Notes: generated by a model not told the origin, from the sequence alone. Numbered from the stretch's first letter, positions 1 through 6,526 are shown. The stretch is 12,549 bases of DNA from Thermoplasmata archaeon (GCA_030040865.1 JASHSX010000030.1:1-12549), one strand, 5' to 3'. Made by a program: numbers and translations.

Positions 1-2
1 AG

Positions 3-734
3 CTGGCGATCGAGGACGTCGAGTTCCACCTCGGCCCGATCCGTGACGAGGCGACGGGGAAGGACTACGACTCCTCGACGAGCATGTTCGACGAGGCGGT
101 CGCGCTCCGCCTCGGCCTCCTCCCGATCCCGACCGACCTGGGCCAGTTCCGCCGAAAGTCGGAGTGCGACTGCGGCGGTGCCGGCTGCACGCACTGCCAG
201 GCGATGTTCTCCGTCGACAAGAAGGGACCGTGCACGGTCTATGCGAAGGACGTGGTCCCGCTCGGCGACGCGACGCTCTCGATCCTCGAGCCGGACGTGC
301 CGATCGTTCGGCTCGGCGCGCGGCAGGCGCTGCTCGCCTACGCGACCGCGACGGTCGGCAGCGCACGCGACCACGCGAAGTGGCAGGTCGCCCACGGTGT
401 GGGGATGTACCCTCGGCCGCACGTCCGCATCGCGCGGAAGGACGGGACGAGCGACGCGACCCTCAAGCGGGCCGCGGCCGCCTGCCCGGTGAACATCCTC
501 GAGTTCGCCGGCGGCAAGCTCTCCGTCACCGACGAGACGAAGTGCATCCTCTGCGGCGCCTGCGAGAAGATCGCCGACGACGGGTCGATCAAGATCGAGG
601 CGGACGAGGAGGACTTCTTCCTGCACTTCGAGACCGACGGGTCGCTCACCGCGCGCGAGGCGCTCCGGTTCGCGCTCAAGAACCTCAAGGGCCGCTTCGA
701 GGACCTTCGCGAGGCGATCCAGGCGATCCCGTAA
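3..734 (+). CDS. rpo3: DNA-directed RNA polymerase subunit Rpo3 (subunit D), 5' truncated
   Basis: This is the archaeal counterpart of bacterial alpha and eukaryotic Rpb3, the subunit that pairs with Rpo11 to nucleate RNA polymerase assembly. The frame is open from base 3, before the first ATG at 84, and reads family sequence immediately (LAIEDVEFHLGPI, then FDEAVALRLGLLPIPTDL). The gene therefore starts outside the window and roughly 40 N-terminal residues are missing. Counting the first visible Leu as 1, Cys55, 57, 62 and 65 form a CxCx4CxxC zinc-loop pattern like that of Rpb3. The inserted ferredoxin-like domain has Cys161 (CP) and Cys181, 184 and 187 (CxxCxxC), enough for one 4Fe-4S cluster. 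The C-terminal helix (AREALRFALKNLKGRF) is the dimerisation region. The gene is followed by convergent pelota rather than the rpl18e-rpl13-rps9 genes that often follow rpo3 in archaea. Identification is secure. Confidence 0.96.
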   Translation: MAIEDVEFHLGPIRDEATGKDYDSSTSMFDEAVALRLGLLPIPTDLGQFRRKSECDCGGAGCTHCQAMFSVDKKGPCTVYAKDVVPLGDATLSILEPDVPIVRLGARQALLAYATATVGSARDHAKWQVAHGVGMYPRPHVRIARKDGTSDATLKRAAAACPVNILEFAGGKLSVTDETKCILCGACEKIADDGSIKIEADEEDFFLHFETDGSLTAREALRFALKNLKGRFEDLREAIQAIP

Positions 735-1794
735 GCCGGCCCGGGCTCACCCAGTCCCACCGCAGGATCGCGGCGATCCTGCCCAGCCCCGCGAGCCGCT
801 TTCCCGCCTCGCCGTCGTCGCGCACCACGAACAGGCGGACCCGCGCGGCCCGGGCGCGGTCGAGCACCGGGGCGAGCGCCGCGTCGGCGAGGAGCGACTC
901 GGAGAGCAGCACGGTCTCGACCGCGCCCGCATCGATCGCCTCGGGCACCTCGATCGGACCGACCGCGGCCCGCACCCCGCCCGCCAGCGAGCGGACCAAG
1001 CGCTCGACCATCTCGGCCTCCTCGGCCGCGACGCTGCCCCGCAGTGCCTCGGTCGCCCGGCCCGACCGCAATAGCTCGTCGATCCCGACGCGACCGGATT
1101 CGGCGGTCGGGTAGACCCGCACCCTCTTCGCGAGCGCCGGCTCCACCTCGCCGAGACGGCGGACCAGGTGTTCCTTGAGGAATCCCGGTCCGGCGACGAC
1201 GATCGCCGCGGCGGTCGGTGCTTCGCGGGTCAGGATCGCGACGAGCTCCTCCAGGTACGTCCGCCGGTCCTTTTCGCCCTGCCCGCCGTCGAACTGCTTC
1301 CCCGCGATGGTCCGGCGCACGTCGGCGACCGTCTCGATGGCGCGTCCCCGCAGCCGGACGAACGTCGAGTCGCCCCAGTCGACCGCCCCCAGGAGGATCG
1401 TGGGGTCGCCCTTCCCCGCGAGCCCTTCGTCGAGGACCGCCCGCTCCGCGGCGGAGATCTCCGGCTTCGTGACGACGACGTCGTCGCCCTCGGCGAGATC
1501 GAGGGTGTGATGGCGCCCCAGGTCGAACGGGCCCTCCACGATCGGTCCGGTCACCCGTACGTGCTTGGAGAATCCGTGGAACTCGACCTGCTCGGCGCGC
1601 ACGGTGAGGAACACCCGCCGGCGCTCGCGCTCCGCGCCGGCCACGTCCGGCGGAGCTTCGGGGTCGCGGCGGGTCGTCGACGCCCCGACCCGGTCGCCGG
1701 CGCGGACGAGTCGTGCGATCCGCCAGAGGTCGCTCGGCGTTTCGAGGCGGAGCTTCATCGATCCCGTCGTCGCGTCGCGATGGACGAGCCGCAC
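685..1794 (-). CDS. pelA: Pelota / aDom34 ribosome-rescue factor
   Basis: Pelota binds the A site of stalled ribosomes and, with aABCE1 and aEF1A-type partners, splits them (family knowledge). The 369-residue product has the eRF1-like three-domain order: N-terminal domain about 1-130 (RLVHRDATTGSMKLRLETP, then SDLW), central domain about 131-255 with VVAGPGFLKE, and C-terminal domain about 260-355 ending LGRIAAILRW. I place the start at GTG 1792-1794 because the usual Pelota N-terminus lies upstream of the first ATG (1756-1758), and GAGG sits six bases before the GTG. A TATA-like CTTTAAG lies about 37 bases upstream. Two oddities: residues 170-172 read GGQ, a motif usually said to be absent from Pelota, and the protein runs about 20 residues past the usual end into sequence antisense to the rpo3 3' end, a 50-bp tail-to-tail overlap. 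A dedicated eRF1 is unlikely given the Pelota N-terminus. Confidence 0.93.
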   Translation of the reverse strand: MRLVHRDATTGSMKLRLETPSDLWRIARLVRAGDRVGASTTRRDPEAPPDVAGAERERRRVFLTVRAEQVEFHGFSKHVRVTGPIVEGPFDLGRHHTLDLAEGDDVVVTKPEISAAERAVLDEGLAGKGDPTILLGAVDWGDSTFVRLRGRAIETVADVRRTIAGKQFDGGQGEKDRRTYLEELVAILTREAPTAAAIVVAGPGFLKEHLVRRLGEVEPALAKRVRVYPTAESGRVGIDELLRSGRATEALRGSVAAEEAEMVERLVRSLAGGVRAAVGPIEVPEAIDAGAVETVLLSESLLADAALAPVLDRARAARVRLFVVRDDGEAGKRLAGLGRIAAILRWDWVSPGRLTGSPGSPREGPRSGP

Positions 1795-1826
1795 CGTTCG
1801 CCTCGGTGGCACCGGGAGGGCGTTTC

Positions 1827-1836
1827 GCTTAAAGGG
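1827..1836 (-). promoter_or_regulatory. Probable TATA box of pelota
   Basis: On the minus strand the bases read CCTTTAAGCG, an AT-rich island in very GC-rich DNA. It is centred about 37 bases upstream of the proposed GTG start, so transcription would begin about 10 bases before it. That leaves room for the GAGG ribosome-binding site at 1801-1804. Confidence 0.45.
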
Positions 1837-1878
1837 GCTCGCGCGCCGCGCCGGGCGGAGCGCGCGCGATTTCGACAA

Positions 1879-1886
1879 CTTTATCG
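1879..1886 (+). promoter_or_regulatory. Probable TATA box of the MFS transporter gene
   Basis: The sequence CTTTATCG lies about 46 bases upstream of the proposed CTG start. Transcription would begin near 1909, giving a short leader of about 19 bases that just contains the Shine-Dalgarno-like purine run. It is divergent from the pelota promoter. Confidence 0.45.
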
Positions 1887-1912
1887 CACGACGTACCGCT
1901 CGGGGCCGCACC

Positions 1913-1922
1913 GGGAGGAGGG
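1913..1922 (+). promoter_or_regulatory. Strong Shine-Dalgarno site that decides the MFS start
   Basis: GGGAGGAGGG ends five bases before CTG 1928-1930. No ATG, GTG or TTG lies in the same frame near it, so this site supports CTG initiation. It is the strongest Shine-Dalgarno match I saw in front of any gene here. Confidence 0.6.
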
Positions 1923-1927
1923 ATCCC

Positions 1928-3256
1928 CTGGGCCGATACCGCGAGCTGTTCCGCCAGCCGTCGTTCTCCCCGTTCTTCTGGAGCGGTTCCCTCCAGTTCG
2001 CGGCGCCGTCCGGCGTCCTCGTCGTCCTGCTCTTCTCGATCGCGCTGGCGTATCCGGCCGGGGAGCGGACGACGTACGGCGCGCTCGCCCTCGCGTTCCT
2101 GGGGCTCGCCTCGGCGCTTCCCACGCTCGGGAGCGCCGTCTTCTCCGGCGCCCTCGCCGACCGATTCGACCGGGGCGAGCTCATGCGTGCGGTCAACGTT
2201 CTCGCGCTCCTCGCGGTCGCGTCGATCGCCGTCGTGCTCGTCTACGCCCCCGGCGCGCACGTGCCGCTCCCCGGCCCTGCGGGCTTCTACGTCCCGCTCT
2301 GGGTCCTCCTGCTGTACCCGGGGTGGGCGGTGGTGACGGTCTCCTCGACCCTGTTCCGGCCCGCGTTCAATACGTCCGTCGGGCGCCTCGTGCCTCCCGA
2401 TCTCCTCGCGACCGCGAACGGGACGATCTACTCCGTGGCCGGGATCGTGAGCGCCGTCACGACCCTCGCCGTCGGGGTCGTCCTCACCGTCGGCACGACC
2501 CTGGAGGCGCTCGTGATCCCGTTCGCGCTCCTCTTCCTCACCCAGATCGCGCTGACCCTCGTCCGGGCCGACCTCGCCGTCCGCCGCTCGGGGCCGATCC
2601 GCTCGGTCGTCCGCGAGGCCCGCGAGGGGTTCTCCTACCTGGTCGGACGGCGCGACATCCTCGAGATCACGCTCTCGGCCCTCGTGCTGAACTTCTTCTC
2701 GGCGCTCGCGCTCGTCGAGCTCGCGCTCTACGTCGTCGCGTGGCTCGGTCTCGTGCAGGGCTTCTGGTACGGGGCGATGGTCGCGTCGATGACCGCCGGG
2801 GCCTCGCTCGGGCTCGTGCTGATCTCTCGCTTCCGCTTCGAGCACCGCGCCGGCCAGGTGATGATCGCCCTCACCGTCCTGGTCGGCCTCGCGCTCGTGG
2901 CGATGGTCCTGGTGCGCTCGGTCTGGCTCGCGATCCCGATCGTCTTCGTCTACGGGATGGTCCCCGGGATGTTCATGACCGTCTTCCTGACGACGATCCA
3001 GGCGACGGTCCCCGACGAGAAGATGGGTCGGGTCTTCTCGGCGGACGAGGTCGGGAGCTACGCCCTCGTCCCGGTCGGCCAGTTCTCGGGCGGGCTCGTC
3101 ACCCTCGCCCTCGGCGTCCAGGGGACGTACCTTGCCGCCGGTGGGGCGATCGCGCTGTTCGGGGTCATTTCGGCGGTGGGGTTCCGAGCCCTGCGGAACC
3201 TCAAGTACCCGACCCCGGCCCGGGCCGAAGTGCCGGAGGCGGCCGCGCCGTCCTAG
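1928..3256 (+). CDS. Major facilitator superfamily transporter, probable CTG start
   Basis: A 442-residue integral membrane protein of MFS length with about 12 hydrophobic segments. The N-terminal half contains an MFS motif-A-like loop after the second helix (GALADRFDRGELM), and the middle carries a charged cytoplasmic loop (RADLAVRRSGPIRSVVREAREG). The overall look is closest to drug/siderophore-exporter-like MFS proteins such as EntS relatives; the substrate cannot be read from sequence. Homology-like sequence begins at LGRYRELFRQPSFSPFF, typical of the amphipathic N-terminus before helix 1. The only start codon fitting both this and the purine-rich ribosome-binding site is CTG at 1928. The next in-frame ATG (MRAVNVLALL) would delete two helices and motif A. 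The stop codon is shared within a CTAG with the convergent GNAT gene. Confidence 0.88.
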   Translation: MGRYRELFRQPSFSPFFWSGSLQFAAPSGVLVVLLFSIALAYPAGERTTYGALALAFLGLASALPTLGSAVFSGALADRFDRGELMRAVNVLALLAVASIAVVLVYAPGAHVPLPGPAGFYVPLWVLLLYPGWAVVTVSSTLFRPAFNTSVGRLVPPDLLATANGTIYSVAGIVSAVTTLAVGVVLTVGTTLEALVIPFALLFLTQIALTLVRADLAVRRSGPIRSVVREAREGFSYLVGRRDILEITLSALVLNFFSALALVELALYVVAWLGLVQGFWYGAMVASMTAGASLGLVLISRFRFEHRAGQVMIALTVLVGLALVAMVLVRSVWLAIPIVFVYGMVPGMFMTVFLTTIQATVPDEKMGRVFSADEVGSYALVPVGQFSGGLVTLALGVQGTYLAAGGAIALFGVISAVGFRALRNLKYPTPARAEVPEAAAPS

Positions 3257-4191
3257 CCGTCTTCGACGACCGGGGCCTTCGACGGGGTGTACCAACCGCC
3301 GCTGGGGCCGACGGTCCGGACGAACCCGACGCGTTCGTAGAGGCCGGCAGCCGACGAGTTCCCCTCCGTGACCGTGAGGACGATATTCTTCTCTCCGGCC
3401 CGTTCGAGCGCGGTCACGCTCGCCTCGAGGACCGCCCGCCCGATCCCTCGCCCCTGGGCCGCGGGATCGACCATCACGTCCGCGATGAGCGCGCCGTACG
3501 GCGGGCGGACCGCGAGGCAGGCACCGACCACCGAGCCCGCCTCTTCGGCGACGACCGAGGCGTCGACGATCGGCGGGCCCCACCGGCCGCCGTACAGGTC
3601 GGCGAGGAGTCGCTCCGCATCCTTCCGGTCGTCCGGATCCCGGTAGAAGAGATACCGGTCCAGCCGACCGCGGTACGCCCGGGCGTGCAGGTCGACCAGC
3701 GCGGTCCGGTCGGCGTCGGTCGCGATCCGAAGGCGCACCCCTTCGGGCGGGGTCGCCGCGGCCGGCGGGTGGTCGACGGACAATCGCATCTCGCTCCGTG
3801 CGAACGGGCGTCGGCCCCGGGCGCGCATCGCCCGCTCCGTTCCCGCCGGGTCGACGCCGTCCCACCGTCCCTCCACGAACGCGGACTCCCCGTGCTCCCG
3901 CTCGATCGCGTCGAGGGACTCCTCGTAGGCGTCCAGCGTCTGGCGCTCGGGCACCAGGTAGATCGCCTCGACCGACACCCCGAGCGGCGAGCCCTCGTCC
4001 CAGAGCGCGAGCCCCACCGAGCGGTCGCCGTCGAGGAGGAGGGCCCCCGGTGCCTCGCCGCTTCGGAGCGCGGCCTCGAGCCGCTCTAGGTGTCCTTCGT
4101 GATGCTCGTCGTAGCCGTACGCCTCGGCGGCTCTTCGCGCGAGGGCGACCGCGGCCTCGACGTCCTGGGAGATCGGCGCGAGGCGGATCAT
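3253..4191 (-). CDS. Tandem GNAT-fold N-acetyltransferase
   Basis: The 312-residue protein looks like two GNAT domains in tandem, as in mycothiol-synthase-like acetyltransferases. The N-terminal half (about 1-140) is degenerate and lacks a clear acetyl-CoA loop. The C-terminal half (about 151-305) has a clear motif A with the pyrophosphate-binding loop QGRGIG at 246-251, after the beta-strand ALIADVMVDP, and a motif B GNSSAAGLYERVGF at 277-290. It probably transfers an acetyl group from acetyl-CoA to a small-molecule or protein amine; the substrate is unknown. I chose ATG 4189-4191 because a TATA-like box sits 26 bases upstream, fitting a leaderless transcript. An in-frame ATG at 4210-4212 would add seven residues (MGRSDGP) but would lie too close to that box. 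It overlaps the MFS stop by four bases. Confidence 0.85.
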   Translation of the reverse strand: MIRLAPISQDVEAAVALARRAAEAYGYDEHHEGHLERLEAALRSGEAPGALLLDGDRSVGLALWDEGSPLGVSVEAIYLVPERQTLDAYEESLDAIEREHGESAFVEGRWDGVDPAGTERAMRARGRRPFARSEMRLSVDHPPAAATPPEGVRLRIATDADRTALVDLHARAYRGRLDRYLFYRDPDDRKDAERLLADLYGGRWGPPIVDASVVAEEAGSVVGACLAVRPPYGALIADVMVDPAAQGRGIGRAVLEASVTALERAGEKNIVLTVTEGNSSAAGLYERVGFVRTVGPSGGWYTPSKAPVVEDG

Positions 4192-4213
4192 CGGCCCGTC
4201 CGACCGACCCATG

Positions 4214-4221
4214 ACTTATGA
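4214..4221 (-). promoter_or_regulatory. TATA-like box of the first GNAT gene
   Basis: The minus strand reads TCATAAGT, centred about 26 bases before ATG 4189-4191. This spacing fits leaderless transcription and decides between the two candidate start codons. Confidence 0.45.
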
Positions 4222-4236
4222 CGGTGCTCCAGCGGT

Positions 4237-4265
4237 CGGCGCACTCCGCGCACCGACGTGCGCCG
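4237..4265. repeat. Inverted repeat with a doubled GCGCAC half-site
   Basis: CGGCGCAC (4237-4244) is matched by GTGCGCCG (4258-4265). A second GCGCAC at 4248-4253 can also pair with GTGCGC (4258-4263), leaving a four-base loop CGAC. The element lies between two divergent promoters, so it may be an operator for either gene or an RNA hairpin. High GC raises the chance of coincidence. Confidence 0.35.
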
Positions 4266-4282
4266 GTTGTGCCGGGAGCAAC

Positions 4283-4289
4283 GGATACA
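4283..4289 (+). promoter_or_regulatory. TATA-like box of the small Cys/His protein gene
   Basis: GGATACA is centred about 28 bases upstream of ATG 4314, the spacing expected of a leaderless archaeal transcript. There is no convincing Shine-Dalgarno sequence. Confidence 0.4.
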
Positions 4290-4313
4290 CCCCTCCTCGG
4301 TCGGTCCCTCGCT

Positions 4314-4604
4314 ATGACGCTCTACGTCGCCGAGCATCGCCATCCGGCCGACCGCTGCCCGGCTGCGAATCCGCAGATGGCCCCGTTCCTGCTGAAACTG
4401 CTCTCGAACGAGAGCGCCTCGACGCACGGGATCCGGATCGAGAGCGACGCCGTCGAGCGGGGTCGCCATCACCTCTACGTGATCGTGGATGGCCCCAGCG
4501 AGGCCGCCGTGCGGGCGTATCTCGCGCCGTTCGCTCAGGCCGGTAGCCTCGACGTGGTCGAGGCGTCGCGCTGCGAGGACGTCGTCGCCCGCGGGGCCTG
4601 CTAG
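4314..4604 (+). CDS. Small conserved-looking protein with a ferredoxin-like/dimeric alpha-beta-barrel pattern, function unknown
   Basis: A 96-residue protein I do not recognise with certainty. It alternates beta and alpha elements (TLYVAEHRH strand; MAPFLLKLLSNESA helix; HHLYVIVDG strand; SEAAVRAYLAPFAQAG helix; SLDVVEAS strand), the pattern of small dimeric alpha-beta-barrel proteins such as GYD/DUF3303-type families. Several potential metal or redox ligands stand out: His8, His10 and Cys15 (HRHPADRC), His52-His53, Cys87 and a C-terminal Cys96. An upstream in-frame ATG at 4218 would add 32 residues of low-complexity sequence unlike a folded domain. ATG 4314 is preferred because the fold-like sequence begins there and a TATA-like box lies 28 bases before it. 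It is flanked by two GNAT genes on the other strand and ends eight bases before the end of the second. Confidence 0.7.
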   Translation: MTLYVAEHRHPADRCPAANPQMAPFLLKLLSNESASTHGIRIESDAVERGRHHLYVIVDGPSEAAVRAYLAPFAQAGSLDVVEASRCEDVVARGAC

Positions 4605-4612
4605 CGAGACCG

Positions 4613-5605
4613 TCACGTTCCCGGCGGTCGGGGGCCGAGCGACAGGTCCCCGACAACGAATTCGAGGTGCTTCGCGAATCCCAGGTGGCGGTTGATCGCC
4701 CAGATCGGGGCGTTCGTCGTGTCGTTGTGCGTCCGGATCTCGCGATATCCGTGCGTTCGGGCGTACTCGATCCCCCGCCGCTTGAGCTCGGTGGCGATCC
4801 CGCGGCCACGCCACTCCGGACGCGTCCCCGTGAACACCTGCATGAGGACCCCGGGCTCGCCCCGGGTGGACTCGAGGTTGCTGAGCCCGACGTACGTGTC
4901 GTCGCGCACGGCGAGAAAATACGCCTCGGGGAGGAACCCGGGGGACGCGAACGTCCACTGGAAGAAGTCCTCTCGGGCCTCGGGCGTGTACGTCCCCATC
5001 CGGGGGACGTCGGCGGACGCGGCGGCGTGAAGCTGGTACAGCCGTTCCCGTACCTCGGGCCGGTCGGAGCCGAGCTCTGCGAGCGTCGTGCACTCGATCC
5101 CCTCGGATCGCAGCGCCTCCGTCCGGTCGGAAACGGCCCCGGGGGTCGGCCGCGAGACGTCGAGCCGGGACTGCCAGGTGCGGCGACGCTCCACGAAGCC
5201 GCTCCGCTCGAAGAACCGAACGTGCCGCGGACGGTCGGCCCGCACGTCGGTCACGAGGCAGAGCGCGTCGCGCGATCTCGCTTCGGCGATCAGGTGCTCT
5301 GCGAGCCGGCGGCCGAGGCCTCGACCCTCGTGGGCGGGATCGACCAGGATCCCGGCCCAGAACCTGCGTGGGTCGAACGCGCTCGATCGGGTCCGAAGCT
5401 CCGCGACCGCGACGACCTCCCGGGTCTCGGGAGCTTCCGCGACCACCTCGTAGGTGATCTGCGGGGGCGCTCGGAGGCTCGTGAGGATGTACCGGTACTC
5501 CTCGGCCGTCATCGACTGCTCCGGCAGCTGCTCCGTGAAGATCCGCGCCAGCGCCGGCACGTCGTTGTCTTCGAGGGGGCGAAGGCGGTACGCTTCGGGT
5601 TCCAT
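4613..5605 (-). CDS. GNAT acetyltransferase with two intact GNAT domains
   Basis: A 330-residue protein made of two GNAT folds. Domain 1 (about 5-150) has motif A ILVDPAHEGRGLG (86-98) and a motif B-like HVRFFERSGFVERR (128-141). Domain 2 (about 168-320) has motif A FTGTRPEWRGRGIA (258-271) and motif B THNDTTNAPIWAINRHLGF (292-310). Both acetyl-CoA loops look intact, unlike the first GNAT gene, where only the C-terminal one does. The substrate is unknown; two-domain GNATs include mycothiol-synthase-like and antibiotic- or metabolite-modifying enzymes. The ATG at 5603-5605 gives a natural N-terminus (EAYRLRPLEDND) and has a TATA-like sequence about 29 bases upstream. The neighbouring GNAT gene is only weakly similar by eye, so a recent duplication is not evident. 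Confidence 0.88.
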   Translation of the reverse strand: MEPEAYRLRPLEDNDVPALARIFTEQLPEQSMTAEEYRYILTSLRAPPQITYEVVAEAPETREVVAVAELRTRSSAFDPRRFWAGILVDPAHEGRGLGRRLAEHLIAEARSRDALCLVTDVRADRPRHVRFFERSGFVERRRTWQSRLDVSRPTPGAVSDRTEALRSEGIECTTLAELGSDRPEVRERLYQLHAAASADVPRMGTYTPEAREDFFQWTFASPGFLPEAYFLAVRDDTYVGLSNLESTRGEPGVLMQVFTGTRPEWRGRGIATELKRRGIEYARTHGYREIRTHNDTTNAPIWAINRHLGFAKHLEFVVGDLSLGPRPPGT

Positions 5606-5630
5606 CGCAGCGTTCCGGAGCCGGAGCTCG

Positions 5631-5638
5631 AGATAGCC
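5631..5638 (-). promoter_or_regulatory. TATA-like box of the second GNAT gene
   Basis: The minus strand reads GGCTATCT, about 29 bases upstream of ATG 5603-5605. It is a weak match but is placed as for the other leaderless-type promoters in the window. Confidence 0.3.
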
Positions 5639-5702
5639 TAGTGGAGGATGTCCCGGCCGGCCCCAAGCCGTCCGCGGGCCCCGGCCCGCTCCCTACCGCC
5701 GC

Positions 5703-6380
5703 TCAGACGTACAGCTGGTCGGTGTAGCAGTAGTACCGCCCGTACTGAGCGATGTATGTGGTCGGCTGCCCGCACTTCGGGCAGATTGGGGCGGCCGGCG
5801 GGGCGGCCGCGACGGGGGGCGGGGGGGCCGCTGCCGCCATCGGCGGGGCGGGAGGGGCGTACGCGGGAGCCGCCTGCGGGTAGGGCGTGCCCGGTGGCGG
5901 AGCGTAGCCGGGCGGAGGCATCTGGCCCTGGGTGCGCTGCCAGTTGATCACTGGGTCGAACTTGAGGTAGGTCACCAGCAGGATGATCCCGAGGATGATC
6001 CCGAAGATGAATCCGAGGATCATCCAGATCAGCGTCTGGGACTTGGCCGCGGCGTACTGCCGGGCGTTGACCTTCTCCTCGATCTGCTTCGACGATCGGT
6101 AGAACAGGAACGCGATGATGCCCCCGATCGCGATCCAGACGGCTTCGGCGATAGCGACGACCACCGCGGCGCCGCAGTACGCGTCGATGCCGGTGAAGGT
6201 GGAGCAGACCGAGTAGTAGTAGGCGACCAGCGCGATGTACGCGAGACCGACGAGCAGCAGAATGACGGCGAAGATGATCGCGAGGATCCGGACGATGTGC
6301 AGGAACGACTTGATCGACTGCACCTCGGCGGGCTCCATCATCGGGGGCGCTCCGGGGGGCGGCGGATACTGGTACGCCAT
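5703..6380 (-). CDS. Three-helix membrane protein with proline-rich linker and C-terminal zinc ribbon
   Basis: A 225-residue membrane protein of unknown function. Order: a short Pro-rich N-terminus (MAYQYPPPPGAPPMM); a probable transmembrane helix at IVRILAIIFAVILLLVGLAY; a second at VVVAIAEAVWIAIGGIIAFL; a charged loop (RSSKQIEEKVNARQYAAAK); a third at WMILGFIFGIILGIILLV; about 50 residues rich in Pro and Ala; and a terminal zinc-ribbon-like unit CPKCG...YYCYTD. Three Cys are present; the position expected for the fourth ligand is Asp, a possible ligand. Zinc-ribbon tails with a YxxQYxRxYCY signature occur on many Thermoplasmatota membrane proteins as I recall them. I chose ATG 6378-6380 because it begins the characteristic sequence; an upstream in-frame start at 6440 adds 20 non-descript residues. 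It is divergent from the RHH-ftsZ operon. Confidence 0.82.
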   Translation of the reverse strand: MAYQYPPPPGAPPMMEPAEVQSIKSFLHIVRILAIIFAVILLLVGLAYIALVAYYYSVCSTFTGIDAYCGAAVVVAIAEAVWIAIGGIIAFLFYRSSKQIEEKVNARQYAAAKSQTLIWMILGFIFGIILGIILLVTYLKFDPVINWQRTQGQMPPPGYAPPPGTPYPQAAPAYAPPAPPMAAAAPPPPVAAAPPAAPICPKCGQPTTYIAQYGRYYCYTDQLYV

Positions 6381-6412
6381 GGCGGTTTCCGAGGAAGCGG
6401 AGTAGGACCCCC

Positions 6413-6419
6413 TTCTTAG
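6413..6419 (-). promoter_or_regulatory. Weak TATA-like box of the zinc-ribbon membrane protein gene
   Basis: The minus strand reads TCTAAGA, about 36 bases before ATG 6378-6380. It is the only AT-rich candidate in this stretch. The leader would be about 10 bases. Confidence 0.3.
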
Positions 6420-6497
6420 ACCCTCCGCTGTAATGCGCAAGAATTCACGCCGAGCCGTCCGGGCACGCTGCGGCGGAGCTGCGACATTCCCGTGGAA

Positions 6498-6506
6498 TCT
6501 ATATAC
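6498..6506 (+). promoter_or_regulatory. TATA box of the RHH-ftsZ operon
   Basis: TCTATATAC is one of the best TATA matches in the window. It lies about 60 bases upstream of the RHH start codon, so transcription should begin near 6528. This promoter therefore has a leader of about 34 bases, unlike the leaderless promoters of most neighbours. That leader is almost entirely occupied by the inverted repeat. Confidence 0.65.
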
Positions 6507-6526
6507 GAGCAGTCGGATATGTCAAT

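Noticed and set aside
1756..1758. ATG as the start of pelota
   Set aside because: It would delete 12 residues (RLVHRDATTGS) that belong to the conserved Pelota N-terminus; GTG 1792-1794 with a GAGG ribosome-binding site fits better.
1829..3865. A 678-codon open frame on the minus strand
   Set aside because: It overlaps the clear MFS transporter and part of the GNAT gene in other frames, and its composition is low-complexity and charged.
1168..4089. A 973-codon open frame on the plus strand
   Set aside because: It runs antisense through pelota, then out of frame through the MFS gene and antisense through the GNAT gene. Its translation is Arg/Pro/Asp-rich without domains, as expected from GC-rich DNA with few stops.
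4218..4313. N-terminal extension of the small Cys/His protein from ATG 4218
   Set aside because: The extra residues look non-coding, and the TATA-like box at 4283-4289 would lie inside the gene.
4188..5666. A 492-codon open frame on the minus strand overlapping the second GNAT gene
   Set aside because: It is out of frame with the clear GNAT protein and Arg/Pro-rich, so it is a shadow.
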